From: Lachnospiraceae bacterium
GTDB taxonomy: Bacteria; Bacillota; Clostridia; Lachnospirales; Lachnospiraceae
Reading direction: 5' to 3'
Assembly (NCBI GenBank): GCA_026169045.1
Contig: JAPFDH010000061.1
Span: forward strand, 1-37,125
Length of the DNA: 37,125 nucleotides
The notes under the pieces were generated by a model. That model was given only the letters and a program-made list of their open reading frames with translations. It did not search any database and was not told the origin of the DNA. Of the stretch, positions 1-8,811 are shown piece after piece. The translations under genes and the position numbers were made by a program. Each line of letters opens with the position of its first letter. The stretch's first letter is position 1.

Positions 1-17
1 AACATAGAACAGAGAGG

Positions 18-50
18 AAGATGGTTGTCGTTAGCCATCTTTTTCTCTTT
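18..50 (+). terminator. Rho-independent terminator of a gene left of the window
   Basis: A short stem (18-26 with 33-41, including one G-T pair and a 6-base loop) is followed by a T-rich tract on the plus strand. It would end a plus-strand gene lying left of the window, convergent with thrC. The stem is modest. Confidence 0.45.
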
Positions 51-58
51 TATATAAG

Positions 59-107
59 AAAAAAGTTTCAGGGGGCATTGTGACCGATCCAGTCACAATG
101 CCCCCTG
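59..107 (-). terminator. Terminator of thrC
   Basis: A perfect 16-bp inverted repeat (69-84 with 92-107, 7-base loop) is followed on the minus strand by a run of six T (59-64), about 40 bases after the thrC stop. The T run sits four bases past the stem, but the GC-rich stem is very strong. Confidence 0.8.
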
Positions 108-143
108 TTTGAGGTTATCTATTTTCCGACAACCCCTTTTCTG

Positions 144-1643
144 TTATAATTTTAATATATCACATACTTCTTCTTTCATCTTTTCCGCATCGCAGACTCT
201 GGTATGAAGAATAGGAGCTGTACGGATTTCCTCCACAGCCTTAGGAATCTTCACCTGACTTAAGCGATTCAGTTCATCTACCAGTTCAAAATCATCCTTA
301 CCTTCACAAGAGATTCCTAAAGCCTCCATAACACTTCTTGTAAATTTATACGGACTGGCAGTTGATGCAATTAATGTCTTTGTCTGATCCTTTGTTTCCC
401 TCACATACTTATCATAAACGCAGGACGCTACTGCTGTATGGGTATCCATGACATATCTTTCTTTCTGATACATATCAAGAATTTTTTCTGCCGTTTCTGC
501 TTCTGTGGCATAATTTCCATAAAAATCTGTCATATTTTTCTTCATGGATTCTGTAATGGTATAGGATCCTTTTTTCGCCAGATCTTCCATGAATGCTGCA
601 TCCATACAACATGCATCCGTTTTTTCGTTCTTAGCTAATTTATAAATCAAACGTTCCAGGTTACTGGAAATTAAAATATCCATGGATGGAGATGATGTTA
701 AAATAAAATCTCGGTTTTTATCATATGTTCCGGTAGAAAAGAAATCATACAATACTTTGTTTTCATTGGAGGCACAGATTAATTTACCAATCGGCACTCC
801 CATATGCTTTGCATAATATGCTGCCAAAATATTACCGAAATTTCCTGTCGGTACGGTTACATTTACAGTCTCTCCCTCTTCTATTTCTTCTGCCTGAACC
901 AGTTTTGCATAGGCATATACATAGTAAACCACTTGTGGCACCAAGCGGCCAATATTTATGGAATTCGCTGAAGAAAACTGATATCCTGCTGCCTTCATCT
1001 TCTGTTCCATTTCTTCATCCGCAAATAATTTTTTCACACCACTTTGTGCATCATCAAAATTTCCTCGTATGGCAACTACCGTTGTATTGTTACCTTTTTG
1101 TGTCACCATCTGTTTTTCCTGGATTGGACTGACACCATCTTTTGGATAGAACACTATAATTCTTGTTCCCGGTACATCAGCAAAACCTGCCATAGCTGCC
1201 TTTCCTGTATCTCCGGAAGTGGCAGTGAGAATCACGATTTCATTTTCACAATGGTTCTTTTTTGCTGCTGTTACCATGAGATGAGGCAAAATGGATAATG
1301 CCATGTCTTTAAAAGCAATTGTTGATCCGTGGAATAATTCCAGATAATAAGCCCCGTCTTTTTTTACTACAGGTACAATCTCTGGTGTATCAAATTTATC
1401 ATCATAAGCTGCCTCTATACATGCCTTCAATTCTTCTTCTGTGTAATCAGTAAGAAAAAGTTTCATCACTTCATATGCCGTATCCTGATATGATAATTCT
1501 GCTATTTCCTTCATGGTACATTCCAATTTAGGAATTCTGTTTGGAACAAATAATCCCCCATCATTTGCCAAACCTTTCAGCACGGCCTGAGAAGCTGTAT
1601 ATTTCGTCTGATCACCTCTGGTGCTTGTATACGTTATTTCCAT
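144..1643 (-). CDS. thrC: Threonine synthase
   Basis: PLP enzyme converting O-phosphohomoserine to threonine, the last step of threonine synthesis. The 499-residue product has the family's usual length for the long form with an N-terminal domain. The PLP-lysine motif GSTIAFKD places the Schiff-base lysine near residue 112, and the phosphate-binding ATSGDTGKAAM motif follows. I chose the ATG at 1643 because AGGAGG lies six bases upstream; an ATG directly before it (1646) would be too close to the ribosome site, and a start at 1667 would put that site inside the gene. The gene has its own promoter and terminator, so it looks monocistronic. No T-box or other leader is visible. The assignment is secure. 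Confidence 0.95.
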   Translation of the reverse strand: MEITYTSTRGDQTKYTASQAVLKGLANDGGLFVPNRIPKLECTMKEIAELSYQDTAYEVMKLFLTDYTEEELKACIEAAYDDKFDTPEIVPVVKKDGAYYLELFHGSTIAFKDMALSILPHLMVTAAKKNHCENEIVILTATSGDTGKAAMAGFADVPGTRIIVFYPKDGVSPIQEKQMVTQKGNNTTVVAIRGNFDDAQSGVKKLFADEEMEQKMKAAGYQFSSANSINIGRLVPQVVYYVYAYAKLVQAEEIEEGETVNVTVPTGNFGNILAAYYAKHMGVPIGKLICASNENKVLYDFFSTGTYDKNRDFILTSSPSMDILISSNLERLIYKLAKNEKTDACCMDAAFMEDLAKKGSYTITESMKKNMTDFYGNYATEAETAEKILDMYQKERYVMDTHTAVASCVYDKYVRETKDQTKTLIASTASPYKFTRSVMEALGISCEGKDDFELVDELNRLSQVKIPKAVEEIRTAPILHTRVCDAEKMKEEVCDILKL

Positions 1644-1681
1644 CATGTTCCTCCTCTTTCCATCCAATTTTTATACGACAC

Positions 1682-1710
1682 ATGATAGCATATTTTTTTT
1701 CATTTGTCAT
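1682..1710 (-). promoter_or_regulatory. Sigma-A promoter of thrC
   Basis: On the minus strand: -35 ATGACA (1705-1710), 17-bp spacer, -10 TATCAT (1682-1687) with an extended TG at the -10. It lies about 40 bases before the thrC start. Confidence 0.65.
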
Positions 1711-1761
1711 CCCATTTTTACGCACAGGAAGAACTTTTGTTTTTACCAGAAAGACACATTT

Positions 1762-1854
1762 CAACGATGAGAAACACGTTTAGCAAGTTTCTCATGTTTG
1801 CGGACAGTCGCCGTATGCGTATGTAAGCATCCGCGCACAGCTCGTTGTCTGCGC
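1762..1854 (+). repeat. 93-bp dispersed multi-stem element, copy A
   Basis: This 93-bp stretch matches the reverse complement of 28848-28940 at 83 of 93 positions with no gaps. It starts CAACGA and ends near TCGTTG, so its ends can pair. Inside is a hairpin GAGAAAC...GTTTCTC, and a second stem can form around GCCGT. The match stops abruptly at both edges. It lies between the thrC promoter and the terminator of the next gene. It encodes nothing obvious and resembles a small non-autonomous or REP-like element. Confidence 0.8.
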
Positions 1855-1860
1855 ACAAGT

Positions 1861-1894
1861 AAAAAGAGTGCATAAAATTTCTTTCATGCACTCT
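1861..1894 (-). terminator. Terminator after the DHHW protein gene
   Basis: A 9-bp stem (865-873 with 886-894 of kb 1, i.e. 1865-1873/1886-1894, AGAGTGCAT) ends in a five-T run on the minus strand, starting about 25 bases after the stop codon. Confidence 0.8.
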
Positions 1895-1918
1895 GATAAT
1901 TAATACAAATGATAATTT

Positions 1919-3391
1919 CTACAAAATAGATGCCAAACGATTCATCATTTCCACATCACTGATTGCATCAAGATTATTTACAAACAGCACATCCTGTATG
2001 CCGTTTTCTTTTACAAACGATGTGATGTTTTCTTTATAATAACGATAATCAATAATGTGTATTGTCTGATAATGATCCACCAAAAATGGGATAAATGCAT
2101 TTCCAAAGGATTCTTTTATCACAACACAGGAAGAGCCATCCGTAATCGTCGGGTTTTCAATCTTACTGTATGGATTGTCTCCAGCAACAAAGCAACTATA
2201 TTTTACACCTTCTTTATAATTGCTTACATCATTGATAATATCCCACTTTAATGTCTGACCATCTGTCTGCGTAAATTCCATGGTATTGGTTCCCATAGGC
2301 ACGTATGCATCGATTGTATCCGGATTATTTTTCAGTTCTTCCGACTGCAGTGTGGAGTAAAAACTTCCCAAAAATCCAGGGAACTGCATCTTTTCAAACT
2401 GATCCAGGGAATGGGCATTTACTCCTTTTACCTTTGCCCAATCCGTATACGCATAATATGCTCCCAATGCTGTCCAATGATGATCCGTATTAAAATAAAT
2501 ATACTCATCTTTATGCTGCATTAAGGTATCATATATCGGAATCGTTTTCGTCTTATTTCCAGAAATATTATTGATACTCTTATAATAATAATCCGTGGCT
2601 TTTCTGGCATCACTGATAGCCAGTTCCTGTATTTTTTCATCGGATAACTGAATGTTGCTGCTATTTGGAACCAGCATATTATATACTGTCGCAGTTTGAT
2701 CCAACTTACTTGTCATATTTGCCACAGCATTAATATAGATATCAGCTGCGTTTTTACTGAAATAATATAATGCATATGCTTTGGATCCATCCTGATATAC
2801 ACTTCCCTGAACCTGAGGTTTCAGCTCATCCGCCACAACACCTCCTGCATTGGGAATATCCGCTTCGCCAATGGTTTCCGGTTCACTGGACTCTGCCTCT
2901 GTTGACTCTTCTGTCTCACTTACCGTTTCCCCATCTGCCTCAGAAGTCTGCACCGGTGTGTTTTCTTCATTCTGCGGATCTTCACTTCCATTATCCCCAC
3001 CGGATGATGGAATTTCCGTTGTGCTTCCTCCATCGATAACATCAGGAATCTCATCCCCGCCAGTTACCGAACCATGTATTTGTTCTGTATGAAGACCATA
3101 TAAACTTTTAATCGCCTGATTTCCCGCCAATAATTCATCGCGGAACGGATACGTATCTGCATACCAAGCATCTACTTGCTTAAAATATTCTCCATCCAGG
3201 AAAGATACTTCCTGAATTTTGGGAAATTTGGTTAACTCACGTTTTTCCTGATCAGATACTGTGGGACGCAAAGGAATGATCATTCCCAATACCATTCCGA
3301 TTAACAGGACACAGAAAAAAAGGAGAATACCAATATTTCGAAACAATTTTGCTTTTCTTCTCTTTTTGTACTCATAAGCCTTTCTTAACAT
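1919..3391 (-). CDS. DHHW-family membrane-anchored protein, partner of MBOAT
   Basis: The 490-residue protein has a basic N-terminus and one transmembrane segment (about residues 17-40), so most of it should be outside the cell. A signature TDHHWTALG (DHHW at 303-306) defines the DHHW family, related to the SGNH-like AlgX/AlgJ/DltD proteins that work with MBOAT acyltransferases on polysaccharide O-acetylation. Residues about 110-190 form an insert of low complexity rich in Glu, Ser, Thr and Gly, probably a flexible linker. The ATG at 3391 has a GAGGA site seven bases upstream; an ATG at 3451 has no ribosome site and adds an unusual N-terminus, so I rejected it. The MBOAT gene lies 97 bp upstream in the same operon. 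The exact polymer is unknown. Confidence 0.85.
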   Translation of the reverse strand: MLRKAYEYKKRRKAKLFRNIGILLFFCVLLIGMVLGMIIPLRPTVSDQEKRELTKFPKIQEVSFLDGEYFKQVDAWYADTYPFRDELLAGNQAIKSLYGLHTEQIHGSVTGGDEIPDVIDGGSTTEIPSSGGDNGSEDPQNEENTPVQTSEADGETVSETEESTEAESSEPETIGEADIPNAGGVVADELKPQVQGSVYQDGSKAYALYYFSKNAADIYINAVANMTSKLDQTATVYNMLVPNSSNIQLSDEKIQELAISDARKATDYYYKSINNISGNKTKTIPIYDTLMQHKDEYIYFNTDHHWTALGAYYAYTDWAKVKGVNAHSLDQFEKMQFPGFLGSFYSTLQSEELKNNPDTIDAYVPMGTNTMEFTQTDGQTLKWDIINDVSNYKEGVKYSCFVAGDNPYSKIENPTITDGSSCVVIKESFGNAFIPFLVDHYQTIHIIDYRYYKENITSFVKENGIQDVLFVNNLDAISDVEMMNRLASIL

Positions 3392-3488
3392 AAATTTCCT
3401 CACTTTACCTCTTCCAAACTCTGTTACGTTTCCATCTGCCGATGGATTCATTCAACCCAATTTCACACAAATCCTTTCCCGATTGAGG

Positions 3489-4916
3489 TTAAAATTGAAA
3501 ATATAAGAATGGATTATAACTGTTTCCAACCAATGCCATAGTAGAAAGAATCAGCAGGAGGGCCGGAGTCACCATATCAATGAACATCATAATATATGGA
3601 ACCTTCCGTTTTGTATCCGCCATCTTATACCAAAGATCCCGAATATTTTTTCCCAGAGGAGTCACTGCTATAATGGAAAATGCCAGCAAAAATAAATTAT
3701 TTTTGAAAATTATACTTGTCTCCGGATTGCTGAACGCATGACCGCCTCCAAACATACCACTAAGTACCGTACCCAGTTCTGCCACATTTTCAAATTTAAA
3801 CAAAACCCATCCAAAGAATACAACTATGATTGCATATATATGCCCTGCTACCGGAATTTTTTTCAGTTTTTCTCCATATAAGAAACGCTCCCCGACCAGG
3901 AACAAAAACATATATAATCCCCAAAAAACATAATTCCAACTGGCTCCATGCCACAAACCGGTCAAGCCCCATACACAAAGCATATTTCTTACTGTGATCC
4001 AATTACCTGCACGGCTTCCCCCCAGAGGAATATATACATAGTCTCTGAAAAACGTACTCAAGGAAATATGCCATCTTCTCCAGAAATCCTGGATCGATTG
4101 TGCCATATAGGGATAATTAAAGTTTTCCAGATAATGAAACCCTACCATCCGGCCCATTCCGATTGCCATATCCGAGTAAGCAGAAAAATCCAGATAAATT
4201 TGCAGCATATAAAATGCCATACCTAACCATAAATTTGCGGTTGGTACTCCTGAGAGCCCTTCTATTCCAGCAGGCAAAAGTGTATCTGCCACACTGGCAC
4301 AGGAATTTGCCAAAATTGCTTTTTTTGCCAAACCTACACTGAAACGCCGTATTCCATCTGCCAAATCATTGTATGTAATTTTTCTTTCTTCAATTTCTTC
4401 CGCCACTGTCTGATATCGTACAATAGGTCCGGCAATACATTGATGGAATAAACTGGAATATAGCAGAAGCTTCCAATATTTTTGCTGTGCTTTTACCTCT
4501 CCCCGATAAACATCAATTACATAAGATAAAAGCTGAAATGTGTAAAAAGAAATCCCGATAGGCAATACAATTTCCGGAATTTCACTGGGGAATCCTGTCA
4601 AAAGTTTAATATTCTCCAGGAAAAATCCGGTATACTTAAAAATCCCCAAAAGTCCCAGCATTACTACACATTCCGCAATAATCCACTTTCTTTTATCTTT
4701 CTTTTCTTCTTTTTCTTCAATTTTTCTGGCTGTAAACCAACTGACTCCCGTCATTCCCAAAAGTAAAATCAAATACTTGGGACCGCCCCAGGAGTAAAAG
4801 ACCATGGAAAATGCCAATAACACTATATTTCTTTTTTTAATCGTACCTACAAAAAAGTATGCGATCAAGTTCAATGCCAAAAAGGCAAAAACGAACAGTA
4901 AACTCGAAAATACCAT
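3489..4916 (-). CDS. MBOAT-family O-acyltransferase (AlgI/DltB-like)
   Basis: A polytopic membrane protein of 475 residues with many hydrophobic helices. It carries the AlgI-type signature FWRRWHISLSTFFRDYVYIP followed by LGGSR (about 278-302) and the catalytic histidine in GLWHGASWNY (His323). Members move acyl groups, usually acetyl, across the membrane to extracellular polymers. With the DHHW protein just downstream it forms the familiar two-gene acetylation module, here most likely for a cell-envelope polysaccharide. The absence of dltA/dltC next to it argues against D-alanylation of teichoic acid. The start has AAGG about six bases upstream. Confidence 0.92.
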   Translation of the reverse strand: MVFSSLLFVFAFLALNLIAYFFVGTIKKRNIVLLAFSMVFYSWGGPKYLILLLGMTGVSWFTARKIEEKEEKKDKRKWIIAECVVMLGLLGIFKYTGFFLENIKLLTGFPSEIPEIVLPIGISFYTFQLLSYVIDVYRGEVKAQQKYWKLLLYSSLFHQCIAGPIVRYQTVAEEIEERKITYNDLADGIRRFSVGLAKKAILANSCASVADTLLPAGIEGLSGVPTANLWLGMAFYMLQIYLDFSAYSDMAIGMGRMVGFHYLENFNYPYMAQSIQDFWRRWHISLSTFFRDYVYIPLGGSRAGNWITVRNMLCVWGLTGLWHGASWNYVFWGLYMFLFLVGERFLYGEKLKKIPVAGHIYAIIVVFFGWVLFKFENVAELGTVLSGMFGGGHAFSNPETSIIFKNNLFLLAFSIIAVTPLGKNIRDLWYKMADTKRKVPYIMMFIDMVTPALLLILSTMALVGNSYNPFLYFQF

Positions 4917-5254
4917 ATGAAACCTTACCTTTCCAGTATTGCAACATCATTTTATATTGTGGAATTTTAAAGAATTACGAATTGCGGTTGAATATCAAAT
5001 TATAGAATGGCAAAACATAGAAACGATCGATGATAACAGAAATGAAAAATGTAAAAACTTTTCCATAATTTTAAAATAATTTTTAATTATTCCAATTATC
5101 AACTACTGATTTTTTCTCTTTACTATTTTATTGCTCATCTCCTTCATCATCGTTCCATACCGGAAAATTCTATACGATTCTTCCACAAGCGTTGTTACAT
5201 TATACGGTAATATGGGATACTGTAATATCCTACAGTATCCCACTGCTTACTCAA
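4917..5254. other. Intergenic region upstream of the MBOAT operon
   Basis: 338 bp of AT-rich sequence without a credible gene. On the minus strand a TATAAT (4999-5004) could be the -10 of the MBOAT operon, though no good -35 stands 17 bp before it. Near the yhcH end, a perfect 11-bp inverted repeat (5214-5224 with 5231-5241) sits just after the yhcH stop; it lacks a T run on either strand, so it is only a possible terminator or mRNA 3' stabiliser. I see nothing else. Confidence 0.5.
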
Positions 5255-5713
5255 TTAATTCTCTTTAATCTTTACTACAACTTTCTTCACGGCACATGGA
5301 CTCTGATACATTGCCTTTGGCTTATGTCCATCCTGTGGCTGGAAGATACAGAACATACCATCATGAGCCGGAAGATCAACGCCTCTGACATCATTGGTGT
5401 AAAATGTTACATCCTTTTCAGGATTATACTCTACCTTTACTGTTAAATCTGCTTTTGGAGCATATCCCATTACTTCATCACCTTTGATAATATACTGAAT
5501 ATCTGTATAATGTTCATGGGTTTCAAATTTTGCCTCTTCCCATGGAAGTGTAGTATATTCCTGTACCGATGCATATACTTCCTTTCCATCTATTTCATAC
5601 TTACCTGCTTCCAACTTTTCCAGATCATTGTTTAATAAAAAATCGATGGCCTTTTCATAATTTTTTCCCAGGCCTTTGTAAGCTGCCAAATTTTCTTTTG
5701 TGTCAAAAATCAT
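5255..5713 (-). CDS. YhcH/YjgK/YiaL family protein
   Basis: The 152-residue product is a complete member of the YhcH/YjgK/YiaL (EbgC-like) cupin family. Typical stretches are FETHEHYTDIQYIIKG near the middle, with metal-binding histidines, and FQPQDGHKP towards the C-terminus. Family members are tied to sialic acid, L-xylulose/gulonate or evolved beta-galactosidase operons, where they probably act as anomerases or sugar-modifying enzymes. Here it is monocistronic with its own strong promoter and a long leader, and no sugar genes adjoin, so its substrate cannot be read from context. Confidence 0.88.
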   Translation of the reverse strand: MIFDTKENLAAYKGLGKNYEKAIDFLLNNDLEKLEAGKYEIDGKEVYASVQEYTTLPWEEAKFETHEHYTDIQYIIKGDEVMGYAPKADLTVKVEYNPEKDVTFYTNDVRGVDLPAHDGMFCIFQPQDGHKPKAMYQSPCAVKKVVVKIKEN

Positions 5714-5825
5714 CGTTTTCCTCTCCTTTTCCCAGCCAGTTCTTCTCCGACTGCTTTACATTTATCGCTTAAGGGATTGATTCCCATAAAACCAACTGTT
5801 TCCCATTACCTTACGGTTAGTTTTC

Positions 5826-5854
5826 ATTATACCGCGCCTTTTTTTCATATTCAA
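5826..5854 (-). promoter_or_regulatory. Sigma-A promoter of the yhcH-family gene
   Basis: On the minus strand TTGAAT (5849-5854), 17-bp spacer, TATAAT (5826-5831). The predicted leader is about 105 nt. Its first part can fold into a 9-bp stem (AAAACTAAC with GTTGGTTTT, one G-U pair) and a smaller GGGA/TCCC hairpin follows, so the leader may be structured. Confidence 0.75.
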
Positions 5855-5963
5855 GTCTTTCCGCCTACAAATATCTTACAAAATCCTGTTGCATATTACA
5901 AATTTATAACCAAACAATATCGTAAGATTCATTTTATCCATCCATATAGGAACAAAATTCCTT

Positions 5964-8798
5964 TTATTCCTCCTGTTTCAAGTATTTTGTAATATATTTT
6001 CCGGTATATGAGACAGGATTCTCTGCAACTTCTTCTGGTGTCCCCGAAGCTATGACAGTTCCGCCCCCATCTCCGCCTTCCGGTCCGATATCTATAATAT
6101 AATCGGCTGTCTTAATCACATCCAGATTATGTTCGATTACCACCACGGTATTTCCACCTTCTGCCAGTCGCTGAAGAATTTCTGTCAGCTTATGGACATC
6201 AGCAAAGTGAAGTCCCGTCGTGGGTTCATCCAGAATATAAATGGTTTTTCCTGTACTTCTTCTGCTCAACTCCGTCGCCAACTTAATCCGTTGTGCTTCC
6301 CCTCCGGAAAGTGTGGTGGATGGCTGTCCCAAACGAATATAGGAAAGGCCCACATCATACAACGTTTCTATTTTTCTTTTTATCGAAGGTACATTTTCAA
6401 AAAAAGTCACTGCTTCTTCTACTGTCATGTTCAGCACATCATAGATTGTCTTTCCCTTGTAATGAACCTCCAAAGTTTCCCTATTGTATCGTTTTCCGCC
6501 ACACACTTCACATGGAACATATACATCCGGAAGAAAATGCATTTCAATTTTTATAATTCCATCACCGGAACAAGCCTCACATCTTCCTCCTTTAACATTA
6601 AAACTGAATCTTCCCTTTTGATATCCTCGTGCTTTTGCTTCGGCAGTGGAAGCAAATAAATCCCGGATCATGTCAAACACTCCGGTATAGGTTGCCGGAT
6701 TAGAGCGAGGTGTTCTGCCAATCGGACTCTGATCAATATTAATGACTTTATCTAAAAACTCCATTCCCTCAATTTTTTTGTGTTTTCCAGGAATAGTACG
6801 TGCCCTATTTAATGTTTTTGCCAGACTCTTGTACAAAATTTCATTGACAAGGCTGGATTTTCCTGAACCGGATACCCCGGTCACACAGGTCAGAACTCCC
6901 AATGGAAAGCGTACCGTAATATTTTTCAGATTATTTTCCTGTGCACCATACACAGTCAGATATCCCGTCGGTTTTCTTCTCACTTTCGGTACCGGAATTT
7001 TCACCTTACCGCTTAAATAAGCTCCGGTAATTGAGCGCTCATTTTTCATGATTTCCTCTGCGGTTCCCACAGCTACCACTTCACCGCCGTGTTCACCGGC
7101 TCCAGGTCCGATATCCACGATATAATCTGCTGCCCGCATGGTATCTTCATCATGCTCTACCACCAGCACACTATTTCCCAGATCCCGCAAATGCATTAAG
7201 GTTCCCAATAATTTATCATTATCCCTTTGATGCAATCCTATGCTTGGCTCATCCAAAATATATGCCACTCCTACCAGACCGGATCCAATCTGTGTCGCCA
7301 ATCGGATACGCTGTGCCTCTCCACCGGATAAAGTCGCTGTCGCTCTGGAAAGACTCAAGTATTCCAGCCCCACATCCAGCAAAAATTTGATTCTGGCACG
7401 TATTTCTTTCAAAATCGGTCCCCCGATGGATTCCTGCATGGGAGTCAATTCCATTTTCTTTAAAAACTCATATAAATCCTTTATGGACATATTGGTAACT
7501 TCATAAATATTTTTATCCCACACAGTTACCGCCAGTGATTCTTTTTTCAATCTCTGTCCACGGCAATCCTTACATGGTGTAATGCGCATAAAACTCTCAT
7601 ACTCGGCTTTCATCGTTTCTGAACCGGTCTCCCGATAGCGCCGTTCCATGTTTTTGATCAGCCCTTCAAAAACTACATCGTATACCCCTTCCCCACGCAT
7701 TCCCTTGTAATATACTTTCACCATGCGATCGGTTCCATAAACCAACAGATCATGAATTTCCTTGGGATATTCTTCAAATGGCGTATCCAAATCGAAATGG
7801 AATTCCCGGCATAATGCTTCCAATACCGCTCTGGTATAACTTCCTTTATCTGTACAGGATTGCCATCCCATAGCAGCGATAGCTCCCTTATTAATGGAAA
7901 GTGTTTTATCCGGAATCATTAAATCCTCATCAAATTCCATTTTATATCCCAAACCATAACAGGTGGGACAGGCACCGAAAGGATTATTAAAGGAAAAACT
8001 TCGCGGTTCAATTTCGTCCACACTGATCCCACAGTCTGGACAGGAAAAACTCTGGCTGAAGGTCAGTGTCTGACCATCCATCACATCTACCACAGCCAAC
8101 CCATCCGCTAATTTCAATACATTTTCCAGGGAATCGGTTAATCTCGTTTCAATTCCTTCCTTAATCACCAGCCGGTCTACAATGATTTCGATCGAATGTT
8201 TAATATTTTTATCCAGCTGAATGTCTTCCGAAAGCTCATATTGATTTCCATCAATTCTCACACGCACATAACCGCTTTTTTTTGCCTGCTCCAATACTTT
8301 TTCATGCCGTCCTTTTCTTCCTCTGACTACCGGAGCCAAAAGCTGAATCTTTGTCCGTTCCGGAAGTGCCATAATATGATCCACCATCTGATCCACGGTC
8401 TGTTTTTTTATTTCGCGTCCGCACTTTGGACAATGTGGAATTCCGATTCGTGCATAAAGAAGACGCAGATAGTCATAGATTTCCGTTACCGTTCCAACGG
8501 TGGAACGCGGGTTTCTATTGGTAGATTTTTGATCAATAGAAATGGCAGGAGAAAGACCTTCTATTTTTTCTACATTGGGCTTTTCCATCTGCCCCAAAAA
8601 CTGTCGGGCATAGGAGGACAAAGACTCCATATACCGTCTTTGCCCCTCTGCATAGATTGTATCAAATGCCAGCGACGACTTACCTGAACCGCTCAGTCCT
8701 GTGAGTACGACAAATTTGTCCCTGGGAATATCCACATCTATATGTTTCAAATTATGTTCACTGGCTCCGCGTATCTTAATAAACTGCTTTTCTGCCAT
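5964..8798 (-). CDS. uvrA: Excinuclease ABC subunit A
   Basis: DNA-damage recognition ATPase of nucleotide excision repair; 944 residues, normal length. The first Walker A is GLSGSGKSS (34-42) and the second is GVSGSGKSS; two ABC signatures LSGGEAQRI and two DEP Walker B motifs are present. Zinc-binding cysteine pairs are visible in CPKCG, CPDCG...CPTC and CEAC...CEVC. I chose the ATG at 8798, which has AAAGGAG seven bases upstream and lies 13 bp after the uvrB stop; an in-frame ATG at 8834 would overlap uvrB and lacks a good site. It is the second gene of the uvrBA operon, so it should share the LexA control seen before uvrB. Confidence 0.97.
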   Translation of the reverse strand: MAEKQFIKIRGASEHNLKHIDVDIPRDKFVVLTGLSGSGKSSLAFDTIYAEGQRRYMESLSSYARQFLGQMEKPNVEKIEGLSPAISIDQKSTNRNPRSTVGTVTEIYDYLRLLYARIGIPHCPKCGREIKKQTVDQMVDHIMALPERTKIQLLAPVVRGRKGRHEKVLEQAKKSGYVRVRIDGNQYELSEDIQLDKNIKHSIEIIVDRLVIKEGIETRLTDSLENVLKLADGLAVVDVMDGQTLTFSQSFSCPDCGISVDEIEPRSFSFNNPFGACPTCYGLGYKMEFDEDLMIPDKTLSINKGAIAAMGWQSCTDKGSYTRAVLEALCREFHFDLDTPFEEYPKEIHDLLVYGTDRMVKVYYKGMRGEGVYDVVFEGLIKNMERRYRETGSETMKAEYESFMRITPCKDCRGQRLKKESLAVTVWDKNIYEVTNMSIKDLYEFLKKMELTPMQESIGGPILKEIRARIKFLLDVGLEYLSLSRATATLSGGEAQRIRLATQIGSGLVGVAYILDEPSIGLHQRDNDKLLGTLMHLRDLGNSVLVVEHDEDTMRAADYIVDIGPGAGEHGGEVVAVGTAEEIMKNERSITGAYLSGKVKIPVPKVRRKPTGYLTVYGAQENNLKNITVRFPLGVLTCVTGVSGSGKSSLVNEILYKSLAKTLNRARTIPGKHKKIEGMEFLDKVINIDQSPIGRTPRSNPATYTGVFDMIRDLFASTAEAKARGYQKGRFSFNVKGGRCEACSGDGIIKIEMHFLPDVYVPCEVCGGKRYNRETLEVHYKGKTIYDVLNMTVEEAVTFFENVPSIKRKIETLYDVGLSYIRLGQPSTTLSGGEAQRIKLATELSRRSTGKTIYILDEPTTGLHFADVHKLTEILQRLAEGGNTVVVIEHNLDVIKTADYIIDIGPEGGDGGGTVIASGTPEEVAENPVSYTGKYITKYLKQEE

Positions 8799-8811
8799 AT
8801 TTTTTCTCCTT

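Noticed and set aside
5214-5241. Perfect 11-bp stem after the yhcH-family gene as a standard terminator
   Set aside because: No T run follows on either strand, so it is recorded only as a hairpin in the intergenic description.
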